This document shows, one piece after another, positions 44,801 to 55,469 of a stretch of 64,000 nt of DNA. The stretch's first letter is position 1; each line of letters starts with the position of its first letter. A program made the translations under genes and the position numbers. Origin of the DNA: Crotalaria pallida (lineage: Eukaryota; Streptophyta; Magnoliopsida; Fabales; Fabaceae). The notes beneath the pieces were generated by a model. That model made no database searches and was not told the DNA's origin. It saw only the letters and a program-made list of their open reading frames with translations. The stretch lies in assembly GCA_037953625.1 (NCBI GenBank), contig CM075652.1, positions 53,685,501-53,749,500 of the forward strand. The letters are read 5' to 3'.

Positions 44801-46014
44801 TTCATGAAGTCCATATTAATTTCTTCAATTGCTCTAAATGTTTTACCTTGATAAACTACTAACTTGAGCGTTGGAGATATCCAGAACAATTTGTTTGGTA
44901 GGAAATAGTGTTCCAAAAAGGTAAGTTGCCCACAAGCTAAATCCACTCATGGTCCCTAGTATCAGAAAAATCAGTCATAGCATGCAAGGAAGCTTGGAAT
45001 ATGTAGAAAAAGAAGAATTCTGGAAGTTTGGGCAGATGTAATCGATTACTCTGCAACAGTAATTGATTACCCACTACTTACTGCATCAGGTCTGAACAGT
45101 TAAAGGCAAAGTAACCGATTAAAGGACTCAGATTAACCGATTATCTCTGCAGCATCATACATCACACCTGAGAAGAAGTAATCAATTAAAGTCAGCCCAG
45201 TAATCAATTAATGAAGTTGCATCACATACTCACCAAAGAGAAAGTAATCGATTACAGGTACGTAAGTAATCGATTACATAAGGAAAAGTAATCGATTATA
45301 TCCCTGCTAGTAATCGATTACCGGCATCAGAATCTGAAAAAAAAAAAGAAAATCGTGTGGACCAAGTGGGCCTTGACTGAAGACTACCTTTTTGACCCGT
45401 TGTTGACTACAAACCCTAGCCACAAAATCCTTCCCTCTTACTCTCACACGTTCTCTCTTCTCTTCCTCTCTCTAAAATCACGGCCTCCTCATTCTTTCTT
45501 TCTTCTTCAACGTATTCTTCTTCTTCTTCCATCAACCAACACAACCTCCATAGCCACCTCTCCACCAAACCAACACCATTCCCACTCAAATCTCCTTTCC
45601 TTCTCTTAAACCTTCATAGTTTTTCTTCCTCCTCTCAAAAACTGAACCTATCTCTCTTCTCCTCTCCCATTCGGTTTTCCTCCACCAAACCACCATTAAA
45701 CCACCACAAACCACCATTACTTCTCCTTCTCAACCTTAACCCTCAACCTTCCTTCACCACTTCAAACCCTTGGTTCAAACTCGGTTCATGCAAACGGTTC
45801 AGTGGTGCTTTGTCTCACTCTTCTCGGTTCAGAGTTATTGGTTCAGTGGTTTTCAGGTTGCTTCTGGTTCAGTTCGTTTTCGGTTCAGTGTATTTCGGTT
45901 CAGTGGTTCAGTGGGTGCAGAGTATTTCAATTTTTCAGTCTCCCTTCTTGCTACTACACTTGGTATGATGTTCATGCTTACTGAATCTCTGGTTAATATG
46001 TTGATATATTGAGA
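41826..46014 (+). mobile_element. Element K, Sirevirus-like copia remnant
   Basis: Starts TGTTGAAGTTCATG and carries GATGATGTTTTGATGATGAC, usual near the start of plant copia LTRs, and GAACCAGGATAAAAT at 43111. No clear LTR end or initiator-tRNA primer site was found before the gag frame, so the junction is deleted. Pol is absent. After gag comes ~1.4 kb of non-coding sequence with an ATCGAT palindrome array (45041-45318), a CT-rich tract (45420-45750) and direct repeats of GGTTCAGTG (45785-45925). The right end is uncertain. Confidence 0.5.
43343..44587 (+). pseudogene. Element K copia gag fragment (UBN2-type)
   Basis: A 414-codon frame opens without an ATG at its left end. The N-terminal part has the UBN2/retrotransposon Gag pattern (NEFDKKCFALNIQAMRIL, AKSIWDTLQTHY). 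A Ser/Asp/Glu-rich middle follows, then the zinc knuckle C-NY-C-GRSG-H-ISHL-C near codons 255-270 and a basic tail with repeated MRWVPK/MKWVPK words, usual in Sirevirus Gag. It ends at TGA 44585-44587 with no protease or integrase after it. The first part of Gag is missing and an internal deletion is likely after codon ~85 (KQETSTKVELT). Confidence 0.85.
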
Positions 46015-46203
46015 TTAGTAGAGTATTAGCCTTGATTAGTAGAGTATTAGCTATGGCCGAGATTTTCATTTGAGCTTGGGTTCAACTTTGTCATCCGAGC
46101 TTAGACCGAGCATTATATGCAAGATTGAACTGAAGTTTGAGATCCCAGCTTAGCCGAGCTTGATATTTGATCTTCGATTGAATTTGATATCCGAGCTTTT
46201 AGC
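46015..46203 (+). mobile_element. Element C fragment left of element E
   Basis: 189 bp with GCCGAGC, ATCCGAGCTT and similar words matching the style of 39110-41800. It is taken as the continuation of C beyond K, broken again by element E at 46204. Attribution is by word composition only. Confidence 0.4.
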
Positions 46204-46575
46204 TGTAAGACCCTATATTTTGGATAAATAAATAAATATTAGTATTTAAAATAATAATGCTATTATATTGAATAAAATATTGAATTTTCTGAAATTAGGT
46301 TAAAATACTCAAGTGATTTGGAGAGGACCCGAGCATAATCACTAACTGTTAAGGAAATTTGAATTTTAGCCGAAAGACTCGAGTCTTTCATAAAAGACTC
46401 GAGTGTTCTTTGAAATTCTGAAAAGGACTCGAGTGATGTGGAAAAGATTCGAGTAAATCGAGCAGTCTGGTTGAGTGTATAAGTCGGTTCTCATTTGAAC
46501 TTCGCACCAAAACGCGTTTTCTTGAGGTTCCAAGCACAGAGCTGGACCTTACTTCGAGGAAGGGTAATCCTAGAC

Positions 46576-46584
46576 TATATATAA
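46576..46584 (+). promoter_or_regulatory. TATA box in LTR E
   Basis: TATATATAA lies between the first palindrome cluster and a CT-rich leader, about 520 bp before the candidate donor. It is the likely core promoter of element E; the start site would be near 46610. Confidence 0.6.
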
Positions 46585-47096
46585 GTGATCAATGAAGCCC
46601 AAACACTCTCAAATCTCTTCAAACCCGAATTGTTGGCAAAATTTCTCTATTTTGTGAAGCTCACTTTAATCCTTTCACTCTCTCTCAATTATTATCCTCT
46701 TCCTTCGAAACCTAAACACAAACTTAAGTTCTAATTCCAGTTTTGAGTTAGAACTCGAAATCACTTCAAATAGCCTTCTGTAGATCGAGTTTTAGGCAAT
46801 CAAAGTTGAGGTCTTGAAGCTGTGAAAAAACATAGCAACTTTCAGCATCAAGTACTCATTTTTCTTGAATCCGTTTGGTAAATCCATGAACCTTTTCAAT
46901 TCCAAACTTGTTTCCATTTAAAGTTGGCATTTCGTAGTTTCTAAAGCTAACTTGTTTTATTCTTTTCATGTCTTATTCGTTGTGAAATTGATGGCCAAAG
47001 TCAGCCAAGTACAACTGTTTTTGCACCTGTCCAGAAACCAAGTTTAAATTTAATCGCTCTCTTGATCAATCTACCCTTTCTTTAGCTTCTCTGAGG

Positions 47097-48592
47097 TAAG
47101 GGAGGAGTTACCTAAATACTAGAATGAGTAATTTCAAGCTAGAAATGTAGGAACCATTAAAGGTTCAAAGAGGGATGCAACTTGAATTGGGATTCTGACT
47201 TGGAGGTCAGAGACCCATAATTTTATGACTCAAACAAGTTTAAATGAACCTAATCAAGCTCACTGTAACGTGTTTCAAAGTTAAAATCAAGTGGAAATGA
47301 ATTTCATATTTTAAAATGGATATTTGCAAGTTTTGATGCAATCTGTGAATTGATGTTAGTTGATATTGTTTCAGTGGTGTTTAAGTGTTTTAACATGTTT
47401 ATTTTATGTGCCTAAGTTGTTGTTTTGCATAGGAATGGAGACATAAAGCAAGGAATTCGAGTTGGTATTAAAAGTGCAAAAAACTGGTGTTGTTGTAGCA
47501 AAAAGACTCGAGTAGTTTAAGGAAGACTCGAGTGTTCTGGAAAAAATGGAAGAACACTCGAGTGAATCATTAAAGACTCAATTATTTTTGCATGAACAAC
47601 TTGAGTAGCCAAGAACTACTCGAGTACTTTGAACAATTTTTCAGAAAACACTTACTCTCTAAAATTTTATTATAATTAACTCATTTAATACTATAATATC
47701 TTAATCCCGTTGGTCGATGGTTATCTTGGAGGTGTCCTACAAGAATTTTATTCAGTGGTTGATTATTTCCCTTCAGGAGTCCCAACGGAAGTGCGTACAC
47801 CCATTTGGTTGATATTATCCCTAAACGTCCCAGTGAAAGTCTTATTCACTTGGTTGATATTTTCTAAGGGAGTCCCAATGGGGTCGTTGCAGTAAATATC
47901 CACCAATAGGAGGCTAGGCCCCAACGGATTATTAAATAAATAATTATATGCTATTCCTAAAACCATCACAAAGCGGTTGGAACGCTGATGGATTTTTCTA
48001 CAATAAGGAATGAAAGCAAGTAAACCCATCATGAGATGGCTATGCCTCTGATGATATTTTTCGAAAAGCACCAGCTAAGAGAAAATATAATCGAGAGTTA
48101 ATGAAATGAGATGCTGATGAGAATAATGAAAAGAAAAGAAAAGAAATGGAATTCTAATGTGGCATTATCATGCATGGAGTTGCTCCGATTTCGATTGTGG
48201 AATTTAGCATAGGATAGAAGATGTATTCCGCAGCATTGAAAGTGTTGTGATGCCATAGCCTTGAAAGTGCTATGATGATTTGGATACCGTAGTATGAAAA
48301 TGCTATGAAGGCTAGTTCCCAATCAATCGTGATGCATGGGATATGGATACGCTCCAGTTCGATGAAACATAGGTTTGAAATGAATATCCCGAAAGGATGC
48401 CGAACTGTGAAGCATGAACGAGGAGTAGGCATGCATCATGTCATTAATGAAGCTAAATATGTGTTAAACCAGTTTGAGCATACAACTACACTCTTGATGC
48501 TATTTGATTACATGTGTTTGTTATTTTTAGCCTCTGTTATGCTCATTTGTTATTGTATTTAGCTATGACGCACTCCTAATCCCTTGATGTAG
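47097..48592 (+). other. Putative intron within LTR E
   Basis: Donor CTGAG|GTAAGGGAGG and acceptor CCCTTGATGTAG|GTCATGG bound 1496 bp. The donor matches B (GAGTGAG|GTAAGGG) and A. The exon after the acceptor opens with ATG three bases later, in the same GTCATGGCC context that F has after its own acceptor. Confidence 0.5.
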
Positions 48593-48595
48593 GTC

Positions 48596-49081
48596 ATGGC
48601 CAGGAATATGATCTGCGTGGAAATGAGGCCGCTCCCTAATGGGGAGTGGAACTTCGAGGATCATCGGGCTATTTATGAAGGAGACGTGGAAGTCACTTTC
48701 CGTCACCCAAACCCATGGTCCCGAATGTGGCCGCGTCGGACGAGAATCCCAATGATGTACATTATGCACATTCCACCAAATTTTGTGTTTCGCCATGGAA
48801 CACCACCACCACCACCAAGACGTTTTCTGAGACGCACCCTCCCACCAAGTCCATCACCCTCTGAGGAAAGAATCATTTTAGAGGATCCCGCTCCCTCTCG
48901 TCCTTCCACTAGAGCCCGATCCCGGACTCCAGTTTATGTGTCATCTGATCCAGCACATGAGGAAGAGGAGGAGGAGGAGGATCCTATAGAGGATGAGGAT
49001 CCGGTAGATGATGCCGATCCGGTGGCGGATGATGATTTCATGGACAACTCAACTGGAAGTCAGTGGGGAACTGATGATTGA
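48596..49081 (+). CDS. LTR-embedded ORF of element E, function unknown
   Basis: A 161-codon ORF lies wholly inside the 5' LTR, ATG 48596 to TGA 49079-49081. It starts MARNMICVEMRPLPNGEW and has a ~65-residue N-terminal part with several Met, Trp and Arg. A Pro/Arg-rich middle follows (GTPPPPPRRFLRRTLPPSPS), then a Ser/Arg patch and a strongly acidic tail (Glu run, then DPIEDEDPVDDADPVADDD). It has no signal peptide or membrane segment; low complexity and charge suggest a disordered protein. The ATG lies three bases after a putative splice acceptor. F has the same GTCATGGCC start but only a 12-codon frame, and B has lost the ATG. I do not recognise a family. As LTR sequence it would be present twice in an intact element. 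Confidence 0.5.
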   Translation: MARNMICVEMRPLPNGEWNFEDHRAIYEGDVEVTFRHPNPWSRMWPRRTRIPMMYIMHIPPNFVFRHGTPPPPPRRFLRRTLPPSPSPSEERIILEDPAPSRPSTRARSRTPVYVSSDPAHEEEEEEEDPIEDEDPVDDADPVADDDFMDNSTGSQWGTDD

Positions 49082-49457
49082 GTTGAGTTCTGGATGGTGG
49101 AATGTGGATAGTATAACTCATCAGGTTTCTCTTACTTATGTTATGTTTTGAGTTTCGAACCTATTGCTCTAGGTTTTTATAACTTTTGTTGTGATATATG
49201 TAATATAATGTAATGACCTAGAGTATTTAAGTTAAGTTTAATGCTGTCACTTTTGATGTAATGAATATGTATTTTCTACTTTAAGAAGAAATATAAAGTT
49301 GATGTTCTCCTTCATGATATTTCGAATATTTTCCGCAAGAATTGAAATGGATGATGACCTGACTTATGATAAAAGGAAAAATAAATGAAACAAAAATGGT
49401 CATGTTTTTGAGTATAAATATTTTATTTAGAATAGAAAGTCGGGTCGTCACATTTGG

Positions 49458-49470
49458 TGGTATCAGAGCA
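49458..49470 (+). other. Element E primer binding site
   Basis: TGGTATCAGAGCA, five bases after the LTR end, is a perfect initiator-Met tRNA primer site, the same as in A and F. Confidence 0.9.
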
Positions 49471-49602
49471 ATGGTTCAACTCTCGGCCTTGGAGTGTGGC
49501 CTTACACACTAACCATTGCGTATTCTAGAATGATGATTGTATTTTGAGGGATAGAATAGCATAATCTAATTAAGTTTTCCCCTTTGGATTCTGTAGGAAA
49601 AG

Positions 49603-51267
49603 ATGGCTGGACGAAATAACGCCAACATTGCTGAGGCTCTAACCCGTATGGCTGCGGCTCTGGAAAACTTGCAGCAAAACCATCCTCCTAGCAATGGAAC
49701 CCCGGCGGAATTTCAAGGCCTAGATTCATTTCGTAGATGCAAACCCCCTGGCTTCTCGGGTGGCCGTTGTCCCGAGCAAGCTCAGTTCTGGTTGGCTGAA
49801 ATGAATAAGATCTTCCGAACGCTGACCCTCACGGAAGCTCAGAAGGTCACGTTCTCGACATACATGCTGAATGGTGAAGCTGCAACTTGGTGGGAGCAGA
49901 CCCGCCAGTTTTTGGAATATGATCATCGCGAGCTCTCTTGGGAAGTCTTCACGGAGAAATTCTTAGAGAGGTATTTTCCTAATGATGTTAGGATCCAAAA
50001 GGAGATGGAATTCCTAGATTTGAGACAAGGCAGTATGACCGTCGATCAGTATGCTGAGAAATTTGAGGAGCTGATGAAGTACTCTCCGTACTTCCAATAT
50101 CATCCTGACGAATACTCGAAGTGCCTGAGATTCGAGAATGGGCTGAGATCGGACATCAAGCTGGCCGTGAGCGTACAAAGGATTCGCCACTATCCAACAT
50201 TGATCAGTGCATGTCGCATTTTCGAGAAGAATAATTTCAAGAGGGAAGTCAGTCAAGGAGGTCATGGACCACACCGACATCCGCACAAGAATAATTGCGG
50301 GAATCGTGGAGGCCCTTATTCGCATAAGGGGAAGGGAAGAGCAACACCCTCTGGAGCAGTCAGCCTTCCGACTCCGGCGGAGATTTGTAGCAAGTGTCAA
50401 CGTTCCCACCCTGGTCAAGAGTGCTGGAGAGACAAACCACCAGTTTGCTTCAATTGTGGAAGAATCGGTCACGTTGCCCGCGTATGCCGCCAACCCCAAC
50501 ACCAAATCAATCAAGGACAAGGAAGCAAGCCCTGGGTCAATGGAAAGGTGTTCACTATGTCAGGAGCAGAAGCGGAGCAAGCCGATAATCTTGTGCAAGG
50601 TAACCATCTCCTCAATGGCATGCCTTATCGCTTTTTATTTGATTCTGGAGCGACACATTCTTTCATCTCCGAAGAATGTGCCAAGCGTTTAAGTTTGTCT
50701 ATCTCGGAGACCCCGTTTAATCTGAGTGTATCAACCCCCACGAATGCTCCTGTTGTTGCAACAAGAGCATGTGTCAGATGCATGGTTAGCATAGGAAGTC
50801 AGATTTCTCGTGTGAATCTAATTTGTTTGCCGTTATCCAACCTCGATGTTATCTTGGGTATGGATTGGATGGCGTCCAATCATGTAGTAATCGACTGCAA
50901 GGCTCGAACAATCGTGTTTCCTAGCAAGGAATCTCCTGCCATTCAACCTGGAGGTTATGTGTGCCTATTTTCGGCCATCGCTGAAGAAAAGAAGGACGAA
51001 GTGAAGATCGAAGACATTCCGATTATTCGATATTTCCCCGAAGTCTTTCCCGATGAAGTGCCCGGTTTGCCGCCGCATCGAGAGATAGAATTCAGTATTG
51101 ACCTAGTTCCCGGTACTGGTCCTATCTCTATTGCCCCATATCGTATGGCCCCAGCGAAATTAGCTGAGTTGAAGAAGCAAGTGGAAGATTTGTTAGAGAA
51201 GCAGTTCATCAGACCAAGCGTGTCGCCTTGGGGAGCGCCAGTTTTGTTTGTGAAGAAGAAGGATGGA
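49603..51267 (+). pseudogene. Element E gag-protease-RT, cut by element F
   Basis: Open frame from ATG 49603 (MAGRNNANIAEALTRM) through Gag (FLERYFPNDVRIQKEMEFLD), two zinc-knuckle-like motifs (CSKCQRSHPGQEC, CFNCGRIGHVARVC), protease (LFDSGATHSFISEECAK, catalytic Asp present) and the start of RT (PSVSPWGAPVLFVKKKDG). It is cut at 51267 by element F; the seven residues after that come from F's LTR. No stop or frameshift occurs in these 555 codons, so E was intact here when F landed. The family is a Tekay-like chromovirus, related to but distinct from A and B. The rest of pol lies to the right of the window. Confidence 0.92.
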
Positions 51268-51553
51268 TATAACACCCTCACTTTTAATTAGTTAAAATTA
51301 GGTTTTATTAAAATTCGTACTTGAAAAATTTTGACGAGAATCCAGCTGAGTTTCCTCTATTTATCGGACCTCACAAACATTTGCATCTTTTAAACCTGCC
51401 AGTCCAGAATATTACAAAACCTAAAATTATAGTTAACTTCGACTACCTCGCACTAACGCCCTTTTCAAAAATAACATAAGTTTCTGGGCTTCTAAAAAAA
51501 ATTAAACCATAATAATTACACCAAATTAATTTAGGTTCTCTCATGACTAAATT

Positions 51554-51574
51554 ACACTCCACAGTGTGGAGTGT
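51554..51574 (-). promoter_or_regulatory. 21-nt palindrome in LTR F (left copy)
   Basis: Arms ACACTCCACA and TGTGGAGTGT surround one central base, which is G here and C in the right copy (61883-61903). On the element strand it follows ATGGCCGAACAG and ends in an in-frame TAA. Position and length equal the B stem-loop, but the paired bases differ. Confidence 0.65.
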
Positions 51575-51616
51575 ACTCCTGTTCGGCCATGACTTGTGTA
51601 AGCTCCACTTCTTTAC

Positions 51617-52657
51617 CTGTAAAAATATAGCAAGAAGGGTAGCATTACACAGAACATAGGAAATAATTTCTAAGAAGTCATAATAATAAACTAAGCCTAA
51701 CATTTATATTTACATCGTAATAATCATAATCATTTTCAAGTATTTCACAACATAGACATGCATCATTCACAATCACAATATGTGGCATTTCCTTCAAAAT
51801 TATTTTCTTAACTTTCTTTTTCAGCTTTCTTAGTTTTTCTCATCTTTCCTCTTTCCTTTATTCATTTCTTTTCTTTCTTTCCTTTTCTTATAATGTACCA
51901 TTAGGTATTTTTGTATGCACCTGTTAGGATGGTGTATTCACCCAATAGGATTTCTTACCTTCACCCAGGATTTTCATACCGCATAGACCATTAGCTCGTT
52001 AGGGCCTTTTCTTTGTTCTTTTCTTTCATGCTTCCTTACATGTTTCATTATTTATTTTATTGATTTACCAGACAGCTATTGATCTCGCACGGGTCCCAAA
52101 CACCTAACGAGACTTTGGATCTATGGGATTTACTTACCTGAGTGAGGACTTCACCTATTGGGAATTCGAGTCTATTCCTTAAAATAAACTCTGTCCTAAC
52201 AGGGCACCTAATGGGTACGGATACCCGTCACGCGATCAATAGCTGCTGCCTTCTGTTTAATTCGTTTATTCCAAAGACAATCCAGTCCAGTTTAATTCAA
52301 ACATATTTGATTCACACTAACATACAACGGTCAAATTTTTACTCCATAATTAAATACCAACCGGATATCATCCAATAATCAATAAAAATAATCAATACAA
52401 TTAATCAATTCATAACCAATTTTAAGTTCACCAAAAATTAACCAAATAATCAATTAACCAATAATCAATAAAAAAATCAATAAAAATAATCAATTCATCA
52501 AACATAGGGCCTGTTCATTTTTTAATTTAATAACAGATTTATTATCAACATTAACTACCCTATTGTTCATTATTCTAATTAATCTTTTCTACTCCTAGCC
52601 ACCACTATAAACAACCTAGAAATCATGCCCCAAATTAAGGTAATACAACCCTCTTAC
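51617..52657 (-). other. Putative intron within LTR F
   Basis: On the minus strand, CCCAG|GTAAGAGGG (52658/52657) and TTGCTATATTTTTACAG (ending 51617) bound ~1041 bp. The acceptor is almost identical to that of B (TTGCTATATTTTACAG). In the right LTR the donor is lost, because G is inserted just before it. Confidence 0.5.
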
Positions 52658-53239
52658 CTGGGATCTTGGCAATAGAAACAATATAACATTCGCGTCCGGG
52701 CCTTACTCGAGGGTCAAGAACAACATTAACGTGTTGGATCTAAATAGGGACACACGTTAAAACTAATTATAACATTAAAAATATATATATATATATATCA
52801 ACTAAATTAATTTTTGTCAAAATAATAACTATATCTCATTATACAATCAAAATATATCATTTTTCCCCAAAACATCTCTTTATTTGAAAATATAGGGATA
52901 ATAAAAAATATTGATGGATCGTCGAATAAATTACATGGATGGGTAGAGGGAGTTGAGAAGGTTATTTACTTAAAAAATATTTAAGATTGGACGGTCAAAT
53001 CTTGAATTATTGGATCGGAAAGGTGAGAAACCCCTAAAATTTCAGTTCTTCCTCTCGTCTCTGTTCTATTTCTCTCGGTCTCTCCTGCTCTCTATGTTCA
53101 TTTCTTTCTTTTCTTTCAGATTCTCCTTCTTTGTGAGTTGTCTTTTGAGTGCTTTTTTTTTCTTTTAGGTTGGTTGGTTTGGGGTGGTGGGTTTGGGTTG
53201 GGCTTCTTTTCTTTTTCTTTTTCTTTTTCTTTTTATTAT

Positions 53240-53320
53240 GGGGTTTAGTCTACAAACCCCATTGTTTATCCTACAAACCCCATTTTAATAGGAAAATGTC
53301 AAGTTTACCCTTACAAATTA
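53240..53320 (+). repeat. MULE left terminal inverted repeat
   Basis: Pairs with 58014-58094. The first 23 bases contain GGGGTTT and AAACCCC, so the end is itself a small palindrome and could fold. TACAAACCCC occurs twice here, and ACAAACCCC words continue to about 53385. Confidence 0.85.
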
Positions 53321-53850
53321 AAAAAAAAGGAAATTCTACAAACCCCAAAACCACAAACCCCAAACAAACCACAAACCCCACCTCTCCACCACCTTTTCAC
53401 CTTCTTTCACTCCAAGAAAACCCCATAACCCATGCAACCTTTCACCTTCTTTCATTCTCCATCAAAACTCCTCTCTTTCTATCTCTCTCTACTCTTTCTA
53501 CTCTTTTCTAGAGCCAAAAAATCATTGAGGCATACATTTTGCTGACACAAACGTTCCTAAATCAGTCCCAAGTTGTTTCATTGCACATTACAGAAGGTAA
53601 CATACATCCCAGCCGTTTCTTTTTTTTTTCGTTACTGTTTCATTTCCGACTCGTTATTGTCGGAATAATCTAAATTCCGATACGGGTGTATCGGAATTCT
53701 TTTTCCATGTGTAGTTTATTTTCGATAATATGTTGTGGGAAAATTCACATTTCCGAATTATATCTCTCGGAAAATTTACATTTCCGAAATATATCTCTCG
53801 GAATATATTTAATTGAGTATATTTTTTTATGTTACTGTAGTTACGCTATC

Positions 53851-55172
53851 ATGGATGGTGCAATGGATGATGATAAGTTGAATCATCTTCAATTAGAAGT
53901 TGTTGACTTCCCTGACCATGGGTATGCTTTTCATTATGATAAACCCTTTGCAACTCGTGACGAGTTGGTGAATTTTGTTAAGGAGGTTGGAAGAGGACAA
54001 GGATTTTTGTTGAAGATTGCAAGGTCTGATTATGGAACAAGAGATAGGGTTATCTTGAGTTGTGAAAGGGCCGGTGTATTTGTTCCTAATAAGATATCGA
54101 AAGGGAAGAACATAACGGGTTCCAAGAAATGCAACTGTCCATTCATCATTTACGCTAAGCCGACTGAAAAAGGGGGACCATGGGGACTAGATGTAAAATG
54201 TGGAAAACACAACCATCCTCCTTATTATTCACTTTTGGGACATGGGACTGTTAGCTCTCTTAATCAAGAAGAAAAAGCCTTTGTTCAAGATCTCACAAAA
54301 AGTGGTGTGAAGGCAAACAGGGTCATGACAATGTTGAAGGATCGACATCCGAAAAATGTCTCCACAATTCGCAACATTTACAATGAACGGAAGCGTTATC
54401 GATTGAATATTCGAATGCCTAGGACAGAGATGCAGCATCTCTTGAAGTTATTAAACGATAACGGTTACGATACTTGGCATACCACATGTGAAGGCAACGT
54501 GGTGGAGAATATGTTCTTTGCGCACCCAACCTCCATAAAATTGCTGCATAATTTCAGTATTGTATTGGCCATAGATTCCACATACAAAACCAATAGATAA
54601 AAGATGCCCTTGATCGAGATTGTCGGGCAGACTTCCACTTGGAAGACATTTACAGTTGCCTTTTGTTTCACCTCGGATGAGAGAAAAGAAACATATGTGT
54701 GGGCACTAGAGAGGGTGCGAAATCTGATTCGAAGGCCTAGTGACTATCCAAAAGTCATAGTCACGGACATGGATGGTGCACTAGTTGGAGCTGTGGAAGA
54801 TGTTTTTCCCGGTGCAGCACATTTATTGTGTCAATACCACATAAAATGTAATGTCAGAGGAAGGTGCAAGGCGTACATTCGAGACCTTGACAAGGAGAAG
54901 TTAATAATGGAAGGTTTTGAAAATGTTGTTCATTGTAGGTTCATTGAAAATTACCAAGATTGTGTTGACATATTTGTACAAAGATGTGGTGATAAAAGCA
55001 GTGACTTCGTGAAATACGTTGAAGACACGTACCTAAACCCTTGGAAGGAGAGGTTTGTGGATGCTTGGATTGACCATCACATGCACATTGGTAACACCAC
55101 AACAAACAGGTATATTTATTTGTAATTTTATATATTCTTATGTATTTATGCGACATTTTTCTGATGGTGCAG
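53851..55172 (+). pseudogene. MULE transposase, FAR1-like, broken
   Basis: ATG 53851 (MDGAMDDDKLNHLQL). A FAR1/WRKY-GCM1-type DNA-binding domain comes first (about codons 25-125, with Cys in SCERAGVF and KKCNCPF, then CGKHNHPP). The MULE transposase domain follows: first Asp in VLAIDSTYKTN, second in VIVTDMDGALVGAVEDVFP, with CQYHI after it. TAA at 54598-54600 interrupts the frame at a site where a Tyr is usual (TNR*KMPL); the frame continues to about 55109. A 63-bp GT-AG intron (55110-55172) is likely after NTTTNR. Downstream sequence does not resemble the transposase C-terminus, so the third acidic residue and C-terminus are missing. It cannot encode active transposase. Confidence 0.88.
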
Positions 55173-55469
55173 GAGCATGGGAAGCGGTTATAAGCGATCG
55201 TTTGCGTGCTTATATGCCTTTCTTACCAAAACCAAAACCAGATTCAAAAATTGAAACAATAGTGTTGTAATGGTTGAATGGATTATGAATTTTTTGGATT
55301 TTATGGATTATGAATTTTTGAATTTCGGATACTTATGGATATTGGAAATTTTGGATACTTTTTGAATTTTGGTTGTTATTTATGAAAATTTGACATCATA
55401 ATATGGTATTCTGCTTATCTGACAAATAAAATTCAGAAAAATAAATATTTCGAGTCATATTACTCAGAA

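Larger units (their letters stand above)
46204..49452 (+). mobile_element. Element E, 5' LTR (3.2 kb)
   Basis: Starts TGTAAGACCCTATATTTTGG, ends GGGTCGTCACA and is followed by a primer site. In order it holds a CTCGAG palindrome cluster (46308-46453), a TATA box (46576-46584), a donor-like GAG|GTAAGG at 47096/47097, a second CTCGAG cluster (47507-47624), ~20-nt degenerate repeats such as AGTCCCAACGG and AGTCCCAATGG (47770-47930), an acceptor-like GATGTAG ending at 48592 and a 161-codon ORF from 48596. At 3249 bp it is within the long range known for Tekay/Del LTRs. The second LTR is outside the window. Confidence 0.88.
51268..53239 (-). mobile_element. Element F, left LTR, first part
   Basis: F lies on the minus strand and is inserted in E after ATGGA (51263-51267). 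This LTR begins TATAACACCC (a TGTAACACCC end with one change, shared by both F LTRs) and continues to the MULE at 53240. It carries a stem-loop (51554-51574), a candidate intron on the minus strand (52657 to 51617) and two clusters of complementary ACCATTAGGT/CCTAATGGGT-like words (51895-52005, 52090-52235). Compared with the right LTR (61597-62976), about 34 differences by eye in ~1.38 kb (~2.5%) make F older than B or D. Confidence 0.88.

Noticed and set aside
45770..46012. Phe/Ser/Val-rich frames of 60-80 codons
   Set aside because: They arise from direct repeats of GGTTCAGTG and stop at the repeat edge.
52142..52378. 78-codon frame repeated at 62471-62707
   Set aside because: Opens with GTG, on the opposite strand to element F, and is conserved only because both are copies of the same LTR.
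54229..54671. Minus-strand frames of 68-69 codons inside the MULE transposase
   Set aside because: They are antisense shadows of the transposase frame, which has clear FAR1/MULE motifs on the plus strand.
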